Assembly (NCBI RefSeq): GCF_030294945.1
Contig: NZ_AP018448.1
Span: 6,664,001 to 6,728,000 of the forward strand
DNA: 64,000 nt
Direction: 5' to 3'
Origin: Streptomyces graminofaciens
Lineage (GTDB): Bacteria; Actinomycetota; Actinomycetes; Streptomycetales; Streptomycetaceae
Shown: positions 8,008 through 16,824 of the stretch, one piece after another
How positions within the stretch are numbered: position 1 is the stretch's first letter
Layout of the letters: every line of letters starts with the position of its first letter
Program-made: the position numbers and the translations under genes
Notes under the pieces: model-generated
What the model was told of the DNA's origin: nothing
Databases searched by the model: none
The model's input: the letters and a program-made list of their open reading frames with translations, nothing else

Positions 8008-8997
8008 ATGGCCAAGAAGCGCCCCCCTACGAAGGCCAAGCGCCCGCAGAGCACCGGTGGAGTCGGCGCCACAGGCGCCGATGGGCAGGTTCCGGTTGTC
8101 GGCGCGCGCGAACAATGCCCCTGTGGCAGCGGCCGCCGCTACAAGGCCTGTCACGGCAGGGCCGCGGCCCAGGCGGTGACGGAGCTGGTGCACCGCCCCT
8201 TCGAGGGTCTGCCCGGCGAGTGCGACTGGGTCGCGCTGCGTGAGCTGGTGCCCGCCGCCACCGTCGAGCTGAAGCTGAAGGACGCGCTCCCCGAGGACGT
8301 CCCGTCGGTCACACTCGCCACGGTCCTGCCGATGGCCTGGCCCGCGCTGCGCCGCGACGACGGCTCGGTGCTGCTCGGTCTGCAGAACGACACGTCGTCG
8401 GGCGACATCAGCCGCGACCTCGCCGACACCCTGCAGCGCGCCCTGGCCGCCGAGCCGGGCACTCCGGTTCCGGGTCGGCGCGCCCCGGCCGACGGTCCGC
8501 GACTGCAGGACCTGCTCGACGCCGAAGGCGCGTTCGAGCCAGTTGTGCACACGGGCTTCGAGTTCTGGGTCCCGGACGCGGAGAACGCCACGTCGGAGGT
8601 GTCCGCGTCCCTGGAGCGGGCCAACGCGGCGGCCATCCCGACCGTGAAGCTCACGGGCGTCGACTCGGCGTACTGGTGCGAGACCCCGGACAAGAACCAC
8701 CTGCGCTGGGTCATGCCGCACGCCGAGGAGCGGCTTCTGGACGCTCTGGCGCGGCTGCACGCGGCGGGGACCTCCAGCCTCGGCGAGGGCACCCGGCTGG
8801 TGGGCTCCTTCCGTGCTCACGGCCTCACCGTGCCGGTCTGGGACCTGCCCAGCGGCGTCGGCGCGGACGATGTGGAGAAGCCGGCGGCCGAGTTCGCCGA
8901 GCGGCTCGCCGCGGCCCTGGCGGTCGAGACGCCGCTCACCCCGGAGGAGCGTCGGGCGCGCGGCGGACTGACCAACCGGCAGGTCACGCTCAGCTGA
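8008..8997 (+). CDS. SEC-C motif protein of the DUF5926 type (329 aa)
   Basis: After a basic, disordered N-terminus (MAKKRPPTKAKRPQ), residues ~34-50 form a SEC-C zinc motif, CPCGSGRRYKACHG, as at the end of SecA. The remaining ~280 residues contain no known catalytic motif but resemble the conserved actinobacterial DUF5926 protein. The ATG has GGGAG at the right distance (7994-7998). The function is unknown; a zinc-dependent protein contact is the most that can be inferred. Confidence 0.8.
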   Translation: MAKKRPPTKAKRPQSTGGVGATGADGQVPVVGAREQCPCGSGRRYKACHGRAAAQAVTELVHRPFEGLPGECDWVALRELVPAATVELKLKDALPEDVPSVTLATVLPMAWPALRRDDGSVLLGLQNDTSSGDISRDLADTLQRALAAEPGTPVPGRRAPADGPRLQDLLDAEGAFEPVVHTGFEFWVPDAENATSEVSASLERANAAAIPTVKLTGVDSAYWCETPDKNHLRWVMPHAEERLLDALARLHAAGTSSLGEGTRLVGSFRAHGLTVPVWDLPSGVGADDVEKPAAEFAERLAAALAVETPLTPEERRARGGLTNRQVTLS

Positions 8998-9151
8998 CGC
9001 CGGGGGCGTGGACCGACCGGCCGGTCAGCTGATCGGAAGCTTACGAATGTGGTGACTCCTGTCACAACTCCCCTACGTGACAGGCAAATTCGTGTCCGAA
9101 TAGCCAAGATCGAATTTGCGAAGCGCCGATCTCTTGTTACGGTTTCATTAG

Positions 9152-9195
9152 CCCGGTTGCTGGTGCATCCCCCGTCGCCAGCAACCGGGTCTTTT
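9152..9195. terminator. Perfect 12-bp hairpin with T-rich tail between convergent genes
   Basis: CCCGGTTGCTGG at 9152-9163 pairs exactly with CCAGCAACCGGG at 9178-9189 around a 14-base loop, followed by TCTTTT. It lies between the SEC-C gene (plus strand, ends 8997) and the membrane protein gene (minus strand, ends 9263) and probably ends transcription of the former. Confidence 0.75.
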
Positions 9196-9262
9196 CATGC
9201 CTGGCCACGTAGCGACTCCGGACCCGGATCGTCGTACGGATCGGCAGTGGGCGCCAACCCCC

Positions 9263-10471
9263 TTACGGCTGGGCCGAGTTGCTCCCGGAGCGCAGCAGCA
9301 GCGGACCGCGCCCGTCGGGCGCCGCGAACTCCGCCACGGCCGTGTACGCCCCCATCTCGCCCCGTGTGCGCTCCCTCGGTGTCTCGCACGCCCCCGGCTC
9401 GTCCTGCGCGCCCACAGCGCAGTGCATCCGCACGGTGTGCCCGCCCGGAGCCATCACGCTCAGCACCGAACTCAGCTCTCTGCCGGTCGCGTTGCGGTAG
9501 TAGGTGCGCGCCCAGGTGTCCTCGCCCTGGCTCAGCACACAGGTCTGCGCCTCGATCCCGTCGGGGGAGGTGAGCTCGGGCCCACAGCGCGCGGCGGTGG
9601 CCAGACCGAGGTCCAGGAGGAGGGGCGAGCGGGAGGGATCGGCGAGGCCACCGCTGCCACTACGACCGCCGTCGGCCTTTCCGTCGACGGCGTCGCGGGG
9701 GTGGGCGGCGGCGCGGGAGTGGGGCCCGTCGCCCGCATCGGCCACGTCAGCGGCGTCGGACCCGTGGGCGCCGTCGGCCCCTACGGCGCCGAGCACACCA
9801 TCGGCCCCGTCAGACCTGGCAGCCACATCAGCCCCACCCGCACGCTCAGCCGTACGCGCGGCCTCGGTCGTGCCGCTCCCTCTGCCGATCGGCCCGGCCG
9901 ACGCGACCAGCGGCAGCGCGAAGGCGACCGCCACGGCGACGGTCAGTCCGGCGAGGCGGAGCTTGCGGGGGTCCAGCCCACCGCGCGACGGCACCGAGGC
10001 CCGGTGGCGGGGTGCCGAGTGCGCTCGGCGCGCCCACCGTGAAGAGGCCCGCCGACCACGAGACGAAGCAGCATGGCGCCCCGGCCGCGAGACCGTACGA
10101 CGGCGGGGCGCGGACTGCGAACCGGCACCGGGACCGGGACCGGGACCGGACGGAGGCTCCGCACCGGCATCGACACCGGACGGAGGCTCCGCACCCGGGC
10201 CCCAGGGCGGCTCCGCACCCGGACCGGGCTGCGAACCGACAGCGACACCGGCACCGACGCCGACACCGGACTGCGGCTCGGCGGCCGGAGCCGACTGCGA
10301 CTCGGCAGCCGGAGCCCGCGCCGGTTCCGGCTCTGGCTGCGGTTCCGGCTCTGGCTGCGGTTCCGGCTCTGGCTGCGGTTCCGGCTGCGAGGAGCTCCCC
10401 CGCCCCCTGGACGGAGTCGCTCCGCCCCTCGACGGAGTCGCTCCGTGACGGCCCCCAGGAAGACGCTGCAT
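9263..10471 (-). CDS. Membrane protein with Pro/Glu-rich repeats (402 aa), function unknown
   Basis: Residues ~28-52 are QPEPEP repeats encoded by the DNA repeat at 10323-10388, followed by a long Gly/Pro/Ala-rich region with a basic stretch (RRRTVSRPGRHAASSRGRRASSRWARR). One transmembrane segment follows (LAGLTVAVAVAFALPLVASAG), so the C-terminal half is probably extracellular. That half contains Cys residues and a conserved-looking region (CVLSQGEDTWARTYYRNATGRELSSVLSVMAPGG). No enzyme motif. The start at 10471 lacks a good ribosome site and may lie further in. Confidence 0.6.
   Translation of the reverse strand: MQRLPGGRHGATPSRGGATPSRGRGSSSQPEPQPEPEPQPEPEPQPEPEPARAPAAESQSAPAAEPQSGVGVGAGVAVGSQPGPGAEPPWGPGAEPPSGVDAGAEPPSGPGPGPGAGSQSAPRRRTVSRPGRHAASSRGRRASSRWARRAHSAPRHRASVPSRGGLDPRKLRLAGLTVAVAVAFALPLVASAGPIGRGSGTTEAARTAERAGGADVAARSDGADGVLGAVGADGAHGSDAADVADAGDGPHSRAAAHPRDAVDGKADGGRSGSGGLADPSRSPLLLDLGLATAARCGPELTSPDGIEAQTCVLSQGEDTWARTYYRNATGRELSSVLSVMAPGGHTVRMHCAVGAQDEPGACETPRERTRGEMGAYTAVAEFAAPDGRGPLLLRSGSNSAQP
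10323..10388. repeat. 18-bp tandem repeat coding QPEPEP
   Basis: GGTTCCGGCTCTGGCTGC is present three times (10323, 10341, 10359) plus a shortened copy at 10377. It lies inside the membrane protein gene and codes its Gln/Pro/Glu repeats. Confidence 0.9.
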
Positions 10472-10526
10472 GAGCGGAAGATAACGAGCGGCAGGCCGCG
10501 TTCCGCTCCGCGCGCGCCGGGGGCGG

Positions 10527-11192
10527 CTACAACTCGGGCGCGCTCACACCCGTACGAGTGAGGGCGTCGACGACCGCGTCCACGACGGCCTCGACATCGG
10601 GTACCCAAGGGGCGGCGGAGCCGGGGAGCGGGGCGCGCTCCCAGCGGACGGCGCCGTGGCCCGTCTCCGAGGGGGGCAGGGCGAGATAGCCGCCCTCGCT
10701 GTGGAAGCGGAGGGAGCCGGGGACGAAGTCCTTGGCGTAGAGCAGCTCGCCCAGCTGTTCCATGGAGTAGGGCGCGACAAGGATCGCCCAGCGGTGCGGG
10801 GCCGCGACGACGGGGCCGAGGCGCATGCCCGTGCGGTCGAGCGCGGCGAGGGCGCGGGCGGCGGCGAGAGCCGGCAGGCTCACCGCGCAGGGCGCCTTGC
10901 CGCCGGTCGCCAGCACGATGGGGGCCGACGGCCGGTTGCCCCACCACCAGCGGACCATGCGCTCGTCGGTGGTCGCGGCCAGCAGCGGGGGATCGAACGG
11001 GTGAGCTCCGGGCACCACGCACTCCGGGTCCGGGCACGCGCAGCGGGCACGCCCCTGCGGGTCCGGTGCCACACCCGGGAGTACGGGCCACTGCCATTGC
11101 GTCGCGAAGGTCAAGGCCTGCTCGAGCATCTCGGGCCTCCCGCCGTTGCGCCTGGGCAGGAGCCTGCGTCGCCTTCCGGGGATCTCGCGCAT
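10527..11192 (-). CDS. Bifunctional DNA primase/polymerase-domain protein (221 aa)
   Basis: Resembles the prim-pol (AEP-type) domain proteins widespread in streptomycetes. The typical start is visible: ALTFATQWQWPVLPGVAPD, then a Cys-rich stretch (CACPDPECVVPGAHPFDPPLL), and the segment MVRWWWGNRPSAPIVLATG. The protein is only the N-terminal primase-like domain, with no helicase attached. Whether it is catalytic is not known. It lies 55 bp upstream of the Pro/Glu-rich membrane protein on the same strand and may be co-transcribed with it. Confidence 0.75.
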   Translation of the reverse strand: MREIPGRRRRLLPRRNGGRPEMLEQALTFATQWQWPVLPGVAPDPQGRARCACPDPECVVPGAHPFDPPLLAATTDERMVRWWWGNRPSAPIVLATGGKAPCAVSLPALAAARALAALDRTGMRLGPVVAAPHRWAILVAPYSMEQLGELLYAKDFVPGSLRFHSEGGYLALPPSETGHGAVRWERAPLPGSAAPWVPDVEAVVDAVVDALTRTGVSAPEL

Positions 11193-11718
11193 GAGCGCTC
11201 GTTCCTTTCCGTTGCACGCCTGGCAACACCGTGGGTCGGATCACACCATGTGGTCGTTCACTTCACTGTGCGTACCTGCTGGCGCATCACACCCCTGTGC
11301 AGAACAAGGGGAACCCCTATGGGCCGAGCGTTGGTTCGCGTCCGCGTCGGCCACGTCCATGAATCGTGTCGACTTGCGTCTGTCAAAAGCATGGGCATGG
11401 CGTGGGGGTGGCGGCGCCTGGCGTTTTGCCGTACCGCATGTGCTCGCCGCCTCCGCCACGGGAGGATGGGGCTCGGTCGTCGGTGCATAGGACGCCCGGT
11501 TCCGTCGCCAGGTTCCGGGTAGGTCTCCCACCCCTGGCCTTCACCGAGTACGTACCCATCACGACCGCTGTGACGCTCTGTTTGAACAAGGCCAGTCGAC
11601 CTCAATACACCGTTCCCCACAACACTTTTTAGCCAACTTTGCTTTTATCTCTGGACTGGACAAGAACACACCGGAAGTACAACCGCGCCGCACGGACACC
11701 AGATATCCCAACAGGACA
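11193..11718. other. Gene gap of 526 bp between divergent genes
   Basis: Contains the promoters of the prim-pol gene (minus) and the PP2C gene (plus), but no boxes could be set with confidence. Small frames here show no homology I recognise. The last 100 bp are noticeably less GC-rich than the rest. Confidence 0.5.
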
Positions 11719-13275
11719 ATGCTGGACATCTCCGCACGAGTGCGTGTAGATGTGGAGACACTGCTAGCGGCGCAGAATGACATGGGGGTTTGCGATGCTT
11801 TTGAGCAATACGCACCGGTCCGAAAGCCGGACGCCATGAACGCCCCTCACCCTCCGAAAGTGGCTGGAATCGATTCAACGGTTCCCTCTCCCGCACACAC
11901 TGTCGCGCCGACGCCAGCCGCCACGGACACCCCATCGGCCACGTCGGCCACCGAGCACCCCACCAGCGCGGACGCCGCGTCGGGACCCGCGCCGGGGGCC
12001 GTTCTCCAGGACAGACTCGCGGGCTGGGTGTCGGATCTCACAACCCTTCATGAACTCACGGAGCGCCTGGCTCGCACGGCATCGCTCACCGACGCCCTCC
12101 AGGAACTGCTGCGCGCCGGAGCCGCCCTCGTGGGCGCCCGGCGCGGTCTCGTCGTCCTGGAGCCCGGCGACGGACTCGGCCCCGACACCACCATCGGTCT
12201 GGGCCTGGCCCGCGCCGACCTCGGCCACCTCGAGACCGTGCCGCGCGGCTCGATGCCGTACGGCGATCTCCTCGACACCCCGGCCGGGCTCCCCGGCGGC
12301 CTCCGTGAAGTCGTGCGCCCCGATCTGTTCGCCGAGGACGGGCTCGACCCCCGCCACCGCGAGGTGGCCGGCCGGCTCGGTTACGCCGCGAGCTACGCCC
12401 TGCCCCTGTCCGCGGAGGCGGCCGGCCGGCTGGGCGCCGTCGCCTGGTTCTACGACGAGCCGGCCGAGCCGGCCGAGCGCCAGCGGCATCTGGCCGGGCT
12501 GTACACGCGGTACGCCACCGAGCACCTGGCGCGGATCGTCGAGGTCGACCGTACGCGCGTGTGCATGGCGAAGATCGCCGAGGAGCTGCTCCCCTCCCGG
12601 CTGCCGCGCGTCGCCGGGATCCAGCTCGCCGCCCGGCACCGCACCTGCCCGCGCGGCGGCGGCGACTGGTACGACGCGCTGCCGCTGCCCGACGCCGCGC
12701 TCGGCCTGGCGGTCGGGTCGGTGACCGGTTCGGGGCCCAGCGCGGTCGCCGCGATGGGGCGGCTGCGGGCCTCCCTGCGGGCATACGCCGTGATGGAGGG
12801 CGAGGACCCGGTCGCCGTCCTGTCCGACCTGGAACTGCTGCTGCGTCTCACCGAGCCCGCCCGCAGCGCCACCGCGCTCTTCGCCTACGTCGAGCCCGCA
12901 CTGCGCAAGCTCACGCTGGCCGGGGCCGGGCACAGCCCGCCGCTGGTGATCGGCGAGCGGCGCACGGAGTATGTGGAGACGTCCCTGTCGGCGCCGCTCG
13001 GCATGCTCGCCTGCTGGGAGGCGCCCAGCGTCGAGCTGACCGCCGAGCCCGGCGAAACGGTGCTTCTCTACACCGACGGCCTGATTCAGCGCACCGGCGA
13101 GCCCGTCGACCGCGCCTTCGCCCGCCTTCACTCGGCCGCCGCGAGCGTTCCGAAGGCCCTGCGCACCGACCCGGGCGCGATCGCCGACCACGTCCTGCGC
13201 TGTGTACTGCCGGACGGGCTGGACGAGGCGGACAGCGCGGAGGACGTGGTGCTGCTGGCGGCGCGGTTCGAATGA
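11719..13275 (+). CDS. GAF-PP2C (SpoIIE-type) serine/threonine phosphatase (518 aa)
   Basis: Signalling phosphatase expected to dephosphorylate an anti-anti-sigma factor. The N-terminal ~100 residues are disordered and Pro/Ala-rich; residues ~110-280 form a GAF-like sensor domain (TERLARTASLTDALQELLRAGAALVGARRG); the rest is a SpoIIE/PP2C domain starting LLPSRLPRVAGIQLAARHR, with metal-site residues in GGGDWYDALPLPD, GSVTGSGPSAVAAMG and LLYTDGLIQR. The usual Asp of the GDV(M/A)GHG motif reads SVTGSG, so one metal ligand may be altered. The start is uncertain: the ATG at 11719 has AGGA only two bases away, and starts at 11782 or 11836 are possible. Confidence 0.85.
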   Translation: MLDISARVRVDVETLLAAQNDMGVCDAFEQYAPVRKPDAMNAPHPPKVAGIDSTVPSPAHTVAPTPAATDTPSATSATEHPTSADAASGPAPGAVLQDRLAGWVSDLTTLHELTERLARTASLTDALQELLRAGAALVGARRGLVVLEPGDGLGPDTTIGLGLARADLGHLETVPRGSMPYGDLLDTPAGLPGGLREVVRPDLFAEDGLDPRHREVAGRLGYAASYALPLSAEAAGRLGAVAWFYDEPAEPAERQRHLAGLYTRYATEHLARIVEVDRTRVCMAKIAEELLPSRLPRVAGIQLAARHRTCPRGGGDWYDALPLPDAALGLAVGSVTGSGPSAVAAMGRLRASLRAYAVMEGEDPVAVLSDLELLLRLTEPARSATALFAYVEPALRKLTLAGAGHSPPLVIGERRTEYVETSLSAPLGMLACWEAPSVELTAEPGETVLLYTDGLIQRTGEPVDRAFARLHSAAASVPKALRTDPGAIADHVLRCVLPDGLDEADSAEDVVLLAARFE

Positions 13276-13422
13276 CCCGGTCAGCACCGCCGACAGCACC
13301 ACCGGTCAAGCAGCACCGGTCAAGCACCACCGGTCAGGACCAACAAGACCTTTCGGGCCTGGGCCCCGTCCCGTACGACCGTACGATGGGCGGGGTCCAG
13401 TTCCGTATCTAGGAGGATGACC

Positions 13423-14934
13423 GTGGCGGACGAGCTCACTTCGGCTGCATCGGATTCTGCTGCTACCGCAGCGGGGCCGGAGAACCCGGAGGCCGAGGCG
13501 GCCGGAGCCGAAGAAGAGGCGCCGATCAAGCAGCGCAAGAACGGCCTGTACCCGGGCGTGTCCGACGAACTGGCCGAGAGCATGAAGTCCGGCTGGGCCG
13601 ACACCGAGCTGCACGACCTGCGGCCGATCGCCCAGGCCGCCGAGACCGCCGCGCGCCGCGCCGCGCTCTCCGCGCGCTTCCCCGGCGAGCGTCTGGTGAT
13701 CCCCGCGGGCAACCTGAAGACCCGCTCGAACGACACGGAGTACGCCTTCCGGGCCTCCGTCGAGTACGCGTATCTCACCGGCAACCAGACCGAGGACGGC
13801 GTACTGGTGTTCGAGCCGGTGGCCGACGGGCACAAGGAGACGATCTACCTCCTGCCCCGCTCCGACCGGGAGAACGGCGAGTTCTGGCTCTCCGGCCAGG
13901 GCGAGCTGTGGGTCGGCCGCCGCCACTCGCTGACCGAGTCGGAGAAGCTGTACGGCGTCCCGGCCGGTGATGTGCGCGAGCTGGCGGAGAAGCTGCGTGA
14001 GGCGACCGGCCCGGTGCGGGTCGTACGCGGTTACGACGCCGGGATCGAGACCGCGCTGACCGACAAGGTGACGGCCGAGCGGGACGAGGAGCTGCGGGTC
14101 TACCTCTCCGAGGCGCGGCTCGTGAAGGACGCGTTCGAGATCGGCGAGCTGCAGAAGGCGGTCGACTCGACCGTGCGTGGCTTCGAGGACGTGGTCCGCG
14201 TCCTGGACAAGGCCGAGGCGACCTCCGAGCGGTACATCGAGGGCACGTTCTTCCTGCGCGCCCGGGTCGAGGGCAACGACATCGGCTACGGCTCCATCTG
14301 CGCGGCCGGCCCGCACGCGACCACGCTGCACTGGGTGCGCAACGACGGACCGGTGCGCTCCGGTGACCTCCTGCTGCTGGACGCGGGCGTCGAGACCCAC
14401 ACGTACTACACCGCCGATGTCACGCGCACACTGCCGATCAGCGGGACGTACACCGAGATCCAGAAGAAGATCTACGACGCCGTGTACGAGGCCCAGGAGG
14501 CCGGGATCGCGGCGGTGCGGCCCGGCGCCAAGTACCGGGACTTCCATGACGCCGCGCAGCGGGTGCTCGCCGAGAAGATCGTCGAGTGGGGGCTCGTCGA
14601 GGGGCCGGTGGAGCGGGTGCTGGAGCTGGGGCTGCAACGCCGGTGGACGCTGCACGGGACGGGGCACATGCTCGGCATGGACGTCCACGACTGTGCTGCC
14701 GCGCGGACCGAGTCGTATGTGAACGGGACGTTGGAGCCGGGGATGGTGCTGACCGTCGAGCCGGGGCTGTACTTCCAGGCCGATGATCTGACCGTTCCCG
14801 AGGAGTACCGGGGGATCGGGGTGCGGATCGAGGACGACATTCTCGTCACGGAGGACGGGAATCGGAATCTGTCCGCCGGGTTGCCGCGGCGCTCCGCCGA
14901 GGTGGAGGCGTGGATGGCCTCACTCACGGGCTGA
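13423..14934 (+). CDS. pepP: Xaa-Pro aminopeptidase P, M24B family (503 aa)
   Basis: Dinuclear metallopeptidase removing N-terminal residues before proline in the cytoplasm. Residues ~65-200 are the aminopeptidase P N-terminal domain; the M24 domain follows. Metal ligands are visible: two Asp in LLDAGVETHTYYTADVTR, His in HGTGHMLGMDVHD, Glu in TVEPGLYF and Glu in IEDDILV. The GTG at 13423 is preferred because AGGAGG at 13411-13416 is six bases away; the ATG at 13417 would abut that site. The N-terminal ~35 residues are acidic and low-complexity. It ends in a strong terminator and appears to be transcribed alone. Confidence 0.93.
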   Translation: MADELTSAASDSAATAAGPENPEAEAAGAEEEAPIKQRKNGLYPGVSDELAESMKSGWADTELHDLRPIAQAAETAARRAALSARFPGERLVIPAGNLKTRSNDTEYAFRASVEYAYLTGNQTEDGVLVFEPVADGHKETIYLLPRSDRENGEFWLSGQGELWVGRRHSLTESEKLYGVPAGDVRELAEKLREATGPVRVVRGYDAGIETALTDKVTAERDEELRVYLSEARLVKDAFEIGELQKAVDSTVRGFEDVVRVLDKAEATSERYIEGTFFLRARVEGNDIGYGSICAAGPHATTLHWVRNDGPVRSGDLLLLDAGVETHTYYTADVTRTLPISGTYTEIQKKIYDAVYEAQEAGIAAVRPGAKYRDFHDAAQRVLAEKIVEWGLVEGPVERVLELGLQRRWTLHGTGHMLGMDVHDCAAARTESYVNGTLEPGMVLTVEPGLYFQADDLTVPEEYRGIGVRIEDDILVTEDGNRNLSAGLPRRSAEVEAWMASLTG

Positions 14935-14946
14935 TTCGGGGTTGGT

Positions 14947-14980
14947 GGCCGGGTACTGGTTCAGTGCCCGGCCATTTTTT
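14947..14980 (+). terminator. Intrinsic terminator after pepP
   Basis: GGCCGGGTACTG at 14947-14958 pairs with CAGTGCCCGGCC at 14962-14973 (12-bp stem, one G-U pair, 3-base loop), followed by ATTTTTT. A classical Rho-independent terminator. Confidence 0.92.
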
Positions 14981-15051
14981 CCGCGGGTGCGTCGTGGTCG
15001 CTCGCGCCCCGTTCCCCCGCGCCCCTGAGAAGACGGGCTGCGCCCCGGTCC

Positions 15052-15870
15052 TCACGGAGTGATCGGCAGCGCGTCCGCGAACAGTGCGCCCGCCAGGAGG
15101 GGCGCGCTGCCCCTCGGGCTCCAGCCCCGGCTCTGGAGGTCGGTGTCGAAGGTCCGCAGGGCCTCGCGGCCGACGGCGGTCGTCGTGCCGCCCGCCTCCA
15201 GGACGCCGCGGGCGCCCGCCTGGACGTGACGCAGTCCGTGCGGGCCCGCCGTGTACAGCAGCTCCGTGTCCTGGAGCGTCGACATGACCGTCAGCAGGGC
15301 GTCGAGCCGGGCGTCCGGCTCGGGGGTGCCCGCCTTGCGGGCCTTGGCCAAAACATCCAGGGCACGGCGGACGTGGGGGAAGCCCGCGCGGGCCTCGCCA
15401 CGGGCGCCGGCCGCCCCGTACTTCGCCGAGACCGACGAGCCCCGGGAGGGCCGACGAGGGGCTCGGCGGTCGGGGTGGGCGGCGATCTTCTTGGCAGTGG
15501 CGGCCAGGTCGCGGCCCCGGGCGGCGGGGTCGAGGGCGGCCGCGGCGACGAAGAGGCCGAGGACCCAGGTGGCGCCCCGGTGGCCGCCTCCGGCGAGTGC
15601 CACCGAGTGCTCGGTGGAGCGGCCTATGGCGCCCAGTTCGGCACGGAGTTCGGGTGTGGCCGCTCCGTTGCGGCGGGCGCAGGCCGCCATCGCCGCGAGG
15701 CCGGGCGTCAGCGCCTTCGCCGACCAGCGCAGAGCACAGTGGTCCTGCCGGGTGACTCGCGCGGCCAGGTCGCGCGGGTCGGGCAGGCCGGGCTTGGGAG
15801 CCAGTTCCAACTGCCGGGTCAGCGCGGCCACCGCGGCCTGCGCCAGCGCGTCGTCCTCGCGGCTGCTCAT
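15052..15870 (-). CDS. CitG/MdcB-like triphosphoribosyl-dephospho-CoA synthase homologue (272 aa)
   Basis: Related to enzymes that join ATP and dephospho-CoA to make the prosthetic group of citrate or malonate lyase/decarboxylase. Family features visible are APKPGLPDPRD near the N-terminus and SAKYGAAGARGEARAGFP in the middle. No citrate lyase or malonate decarboxylase genes are in the window, so the substrate is uncertain and this may be an orphan relative with another role. It starts 9 bp after the stop of the intradiol dioxygenase gene, so the two are likely co-transcribed. Confidence 0.78.
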   Translation of the reverse strand: MSSREDDALAQAAVAALTRQLELAPKPGLPDPRDLAARVTRQDHCALRWSAKALTPGLAAMAACARRNGAATPELRAELGAIGRSTEHSVALAGGGHRGATWVLGLFVAAAALDPAARGRDLAATAKKIAAHPDRRAPRRPSRGSSVSAKYGAAGARGEARAGFPHVRRALDVLAKARKAGTPEPDARLDALLTVMSTLQDTELLYTAGPHGLRHVQAGARGVLEAGGTTTAVGREALRTFDTDLQSRGWSPRGSAPLLAGALFADALPITP

Positions 15871-15879
15871 GGGCGTACC

Positions 15880-16824
15880 TTACGAGGAGGTCGAGGCGGA
15901 GGGGGAGGCCTCGCTCGGGGCGTCTGTCGGGGGCTCGCCGGACGGGGGTGTACCGCCCTCCCCGCCACCGCCTCCGCTGCCCGCGCCGGTGTTCTCGGCG
16001 TCCGGGTCGACGCCGAGGGTGAGGAAGCCCTTGTAGCCCTTGGACGGGTCCTTCTTGTGCACGGCCTTCAGAGTCAGCAGACCGCTGGAGGCACCGCCGC
16101 CGTCGTACACCATGTCGTTGTCGAGGGTGGTGTAGCTGCCGCTGTGCTGGGAGTAGGGCTCCAGGGTGAAGATCTCCTGGGCGATCTCGTCGTCGAAGAA
16201 GAACTGGCCGGTGTAGTTGACCTTGCCGCCCTCGTAGGTGCCGTCCTCCTTCTCGCCGCCCGTGTGGACCTTCACATGGATGTGGCAGGTGCGCGGGGTG
16301 TACCAGCCAGGGAAGATCGTCTCGAACTTGACAACCCCGTTCGCGTTCGCAATCTGATAACCACGCAGATAGGTGGCGTCATTGGCCGTCGAGCCGTCCT
16401 CGCTCTCTGCGGGGGCCGAGCCGCCGGGGTTGGCCGTGGTGTAGCCGGAGTAGTAGCCCCAGGCGTCGCAGTGCCAGATCTCCACGGCCGCGCCGGGGAC
16501 CGGGGTGCAGCCGTCGGTGGCGTCGACGACGGTGAGGCGCAAGGTCAGCGGCACACCGCTCTTGCCTTCGGTGATGTCCTTGCGCACCAGCGCGCCGTCG
16601 AGGTAGTACGGCCCCTCGGTGACGCTCGTCATCAGCGTCATGCACTCGCCGCTGGTGCTGGTGGCCGACGCCGCGGCCGTCGTGTCCGCGGCGACTGCCT
16701 CCGTTTCATCCGCAAAGGCGGACTGGTACCCGGCGACCGCGAGCCCGCCGGCCGCGACCGTCCCTCCGGTCACTGCGAGGGCGCGGCGCCGGGTGATCGT
16801 CTTGCTCCTGTGGTTTCCCGTCAT
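15880..16824 (-). CDS. Tat-secreted intradiol ring-cleavage dioxygenase-like protein (314 aa)
   Basis: Resembles extracellular protocatechuate/catechol intradiol dioxygenases, which use Fe(III) to open aromatic diols. The N-terminus is a Tat signal (ITRRRALAVTGGTVAAGGLAVAGYQSAFA). The dioxygenase fold is visible from SVTEGPYYLDGALVRKDITEG through PGAAVEIWHCDAWGYYSGY; iron ligands are expected at the Tyr of EGPYY, the Tyr of PGWYTPRTCHIHVKVH and the two His of CHIHVKV. The C-terminal ~40 residues are a Gly/Ser/Pro-rich tail. It is followed closely by the CitG-like gene. The real substrate cannot be told from the sequence. Confidence 0.88.
   Translation of the reverse strand: MTGNHRSKTITRRRALAVTGGTVAAGGLAVAGYQSAFADETEAVAADTTAAASATSTSGECMTLMTSVTEGPYYLDGALVRKDITEGKSGVPLTLRLTVVDATDGCTPVPGAAVEIWHCDAWGYYSGYTTANPGGSAPAESEDGSTANDATYLRGYQIANANGVVKFETIFPGWYTPRTCHIHVKVHTGGEKEDGTYEGGKVNYTGQFFFDDEIAQEIFTLEPYSQHSGSYTTLDNDMVYDGGGASSGLLTLKAVHKKDPSKGYKGFLTLGVDPDAENTGAGSGGGGGEGGTPPSGEPPTDAPSEASPSASTSS

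Noticed and set aside
9100..9195. Possible riboswitch or leader RNA with the perfect hairpin before 9190
   Set aside because: It sits between convergent genes with no downstream plus-strand gene, and the T-rich tail fits a terminator.
10012..10561. Plus-strand frames across the Pro/Glu repeat region
   Set aside because: They arise from the GC-rich repeats of the minus-strand gene and carry no domain.
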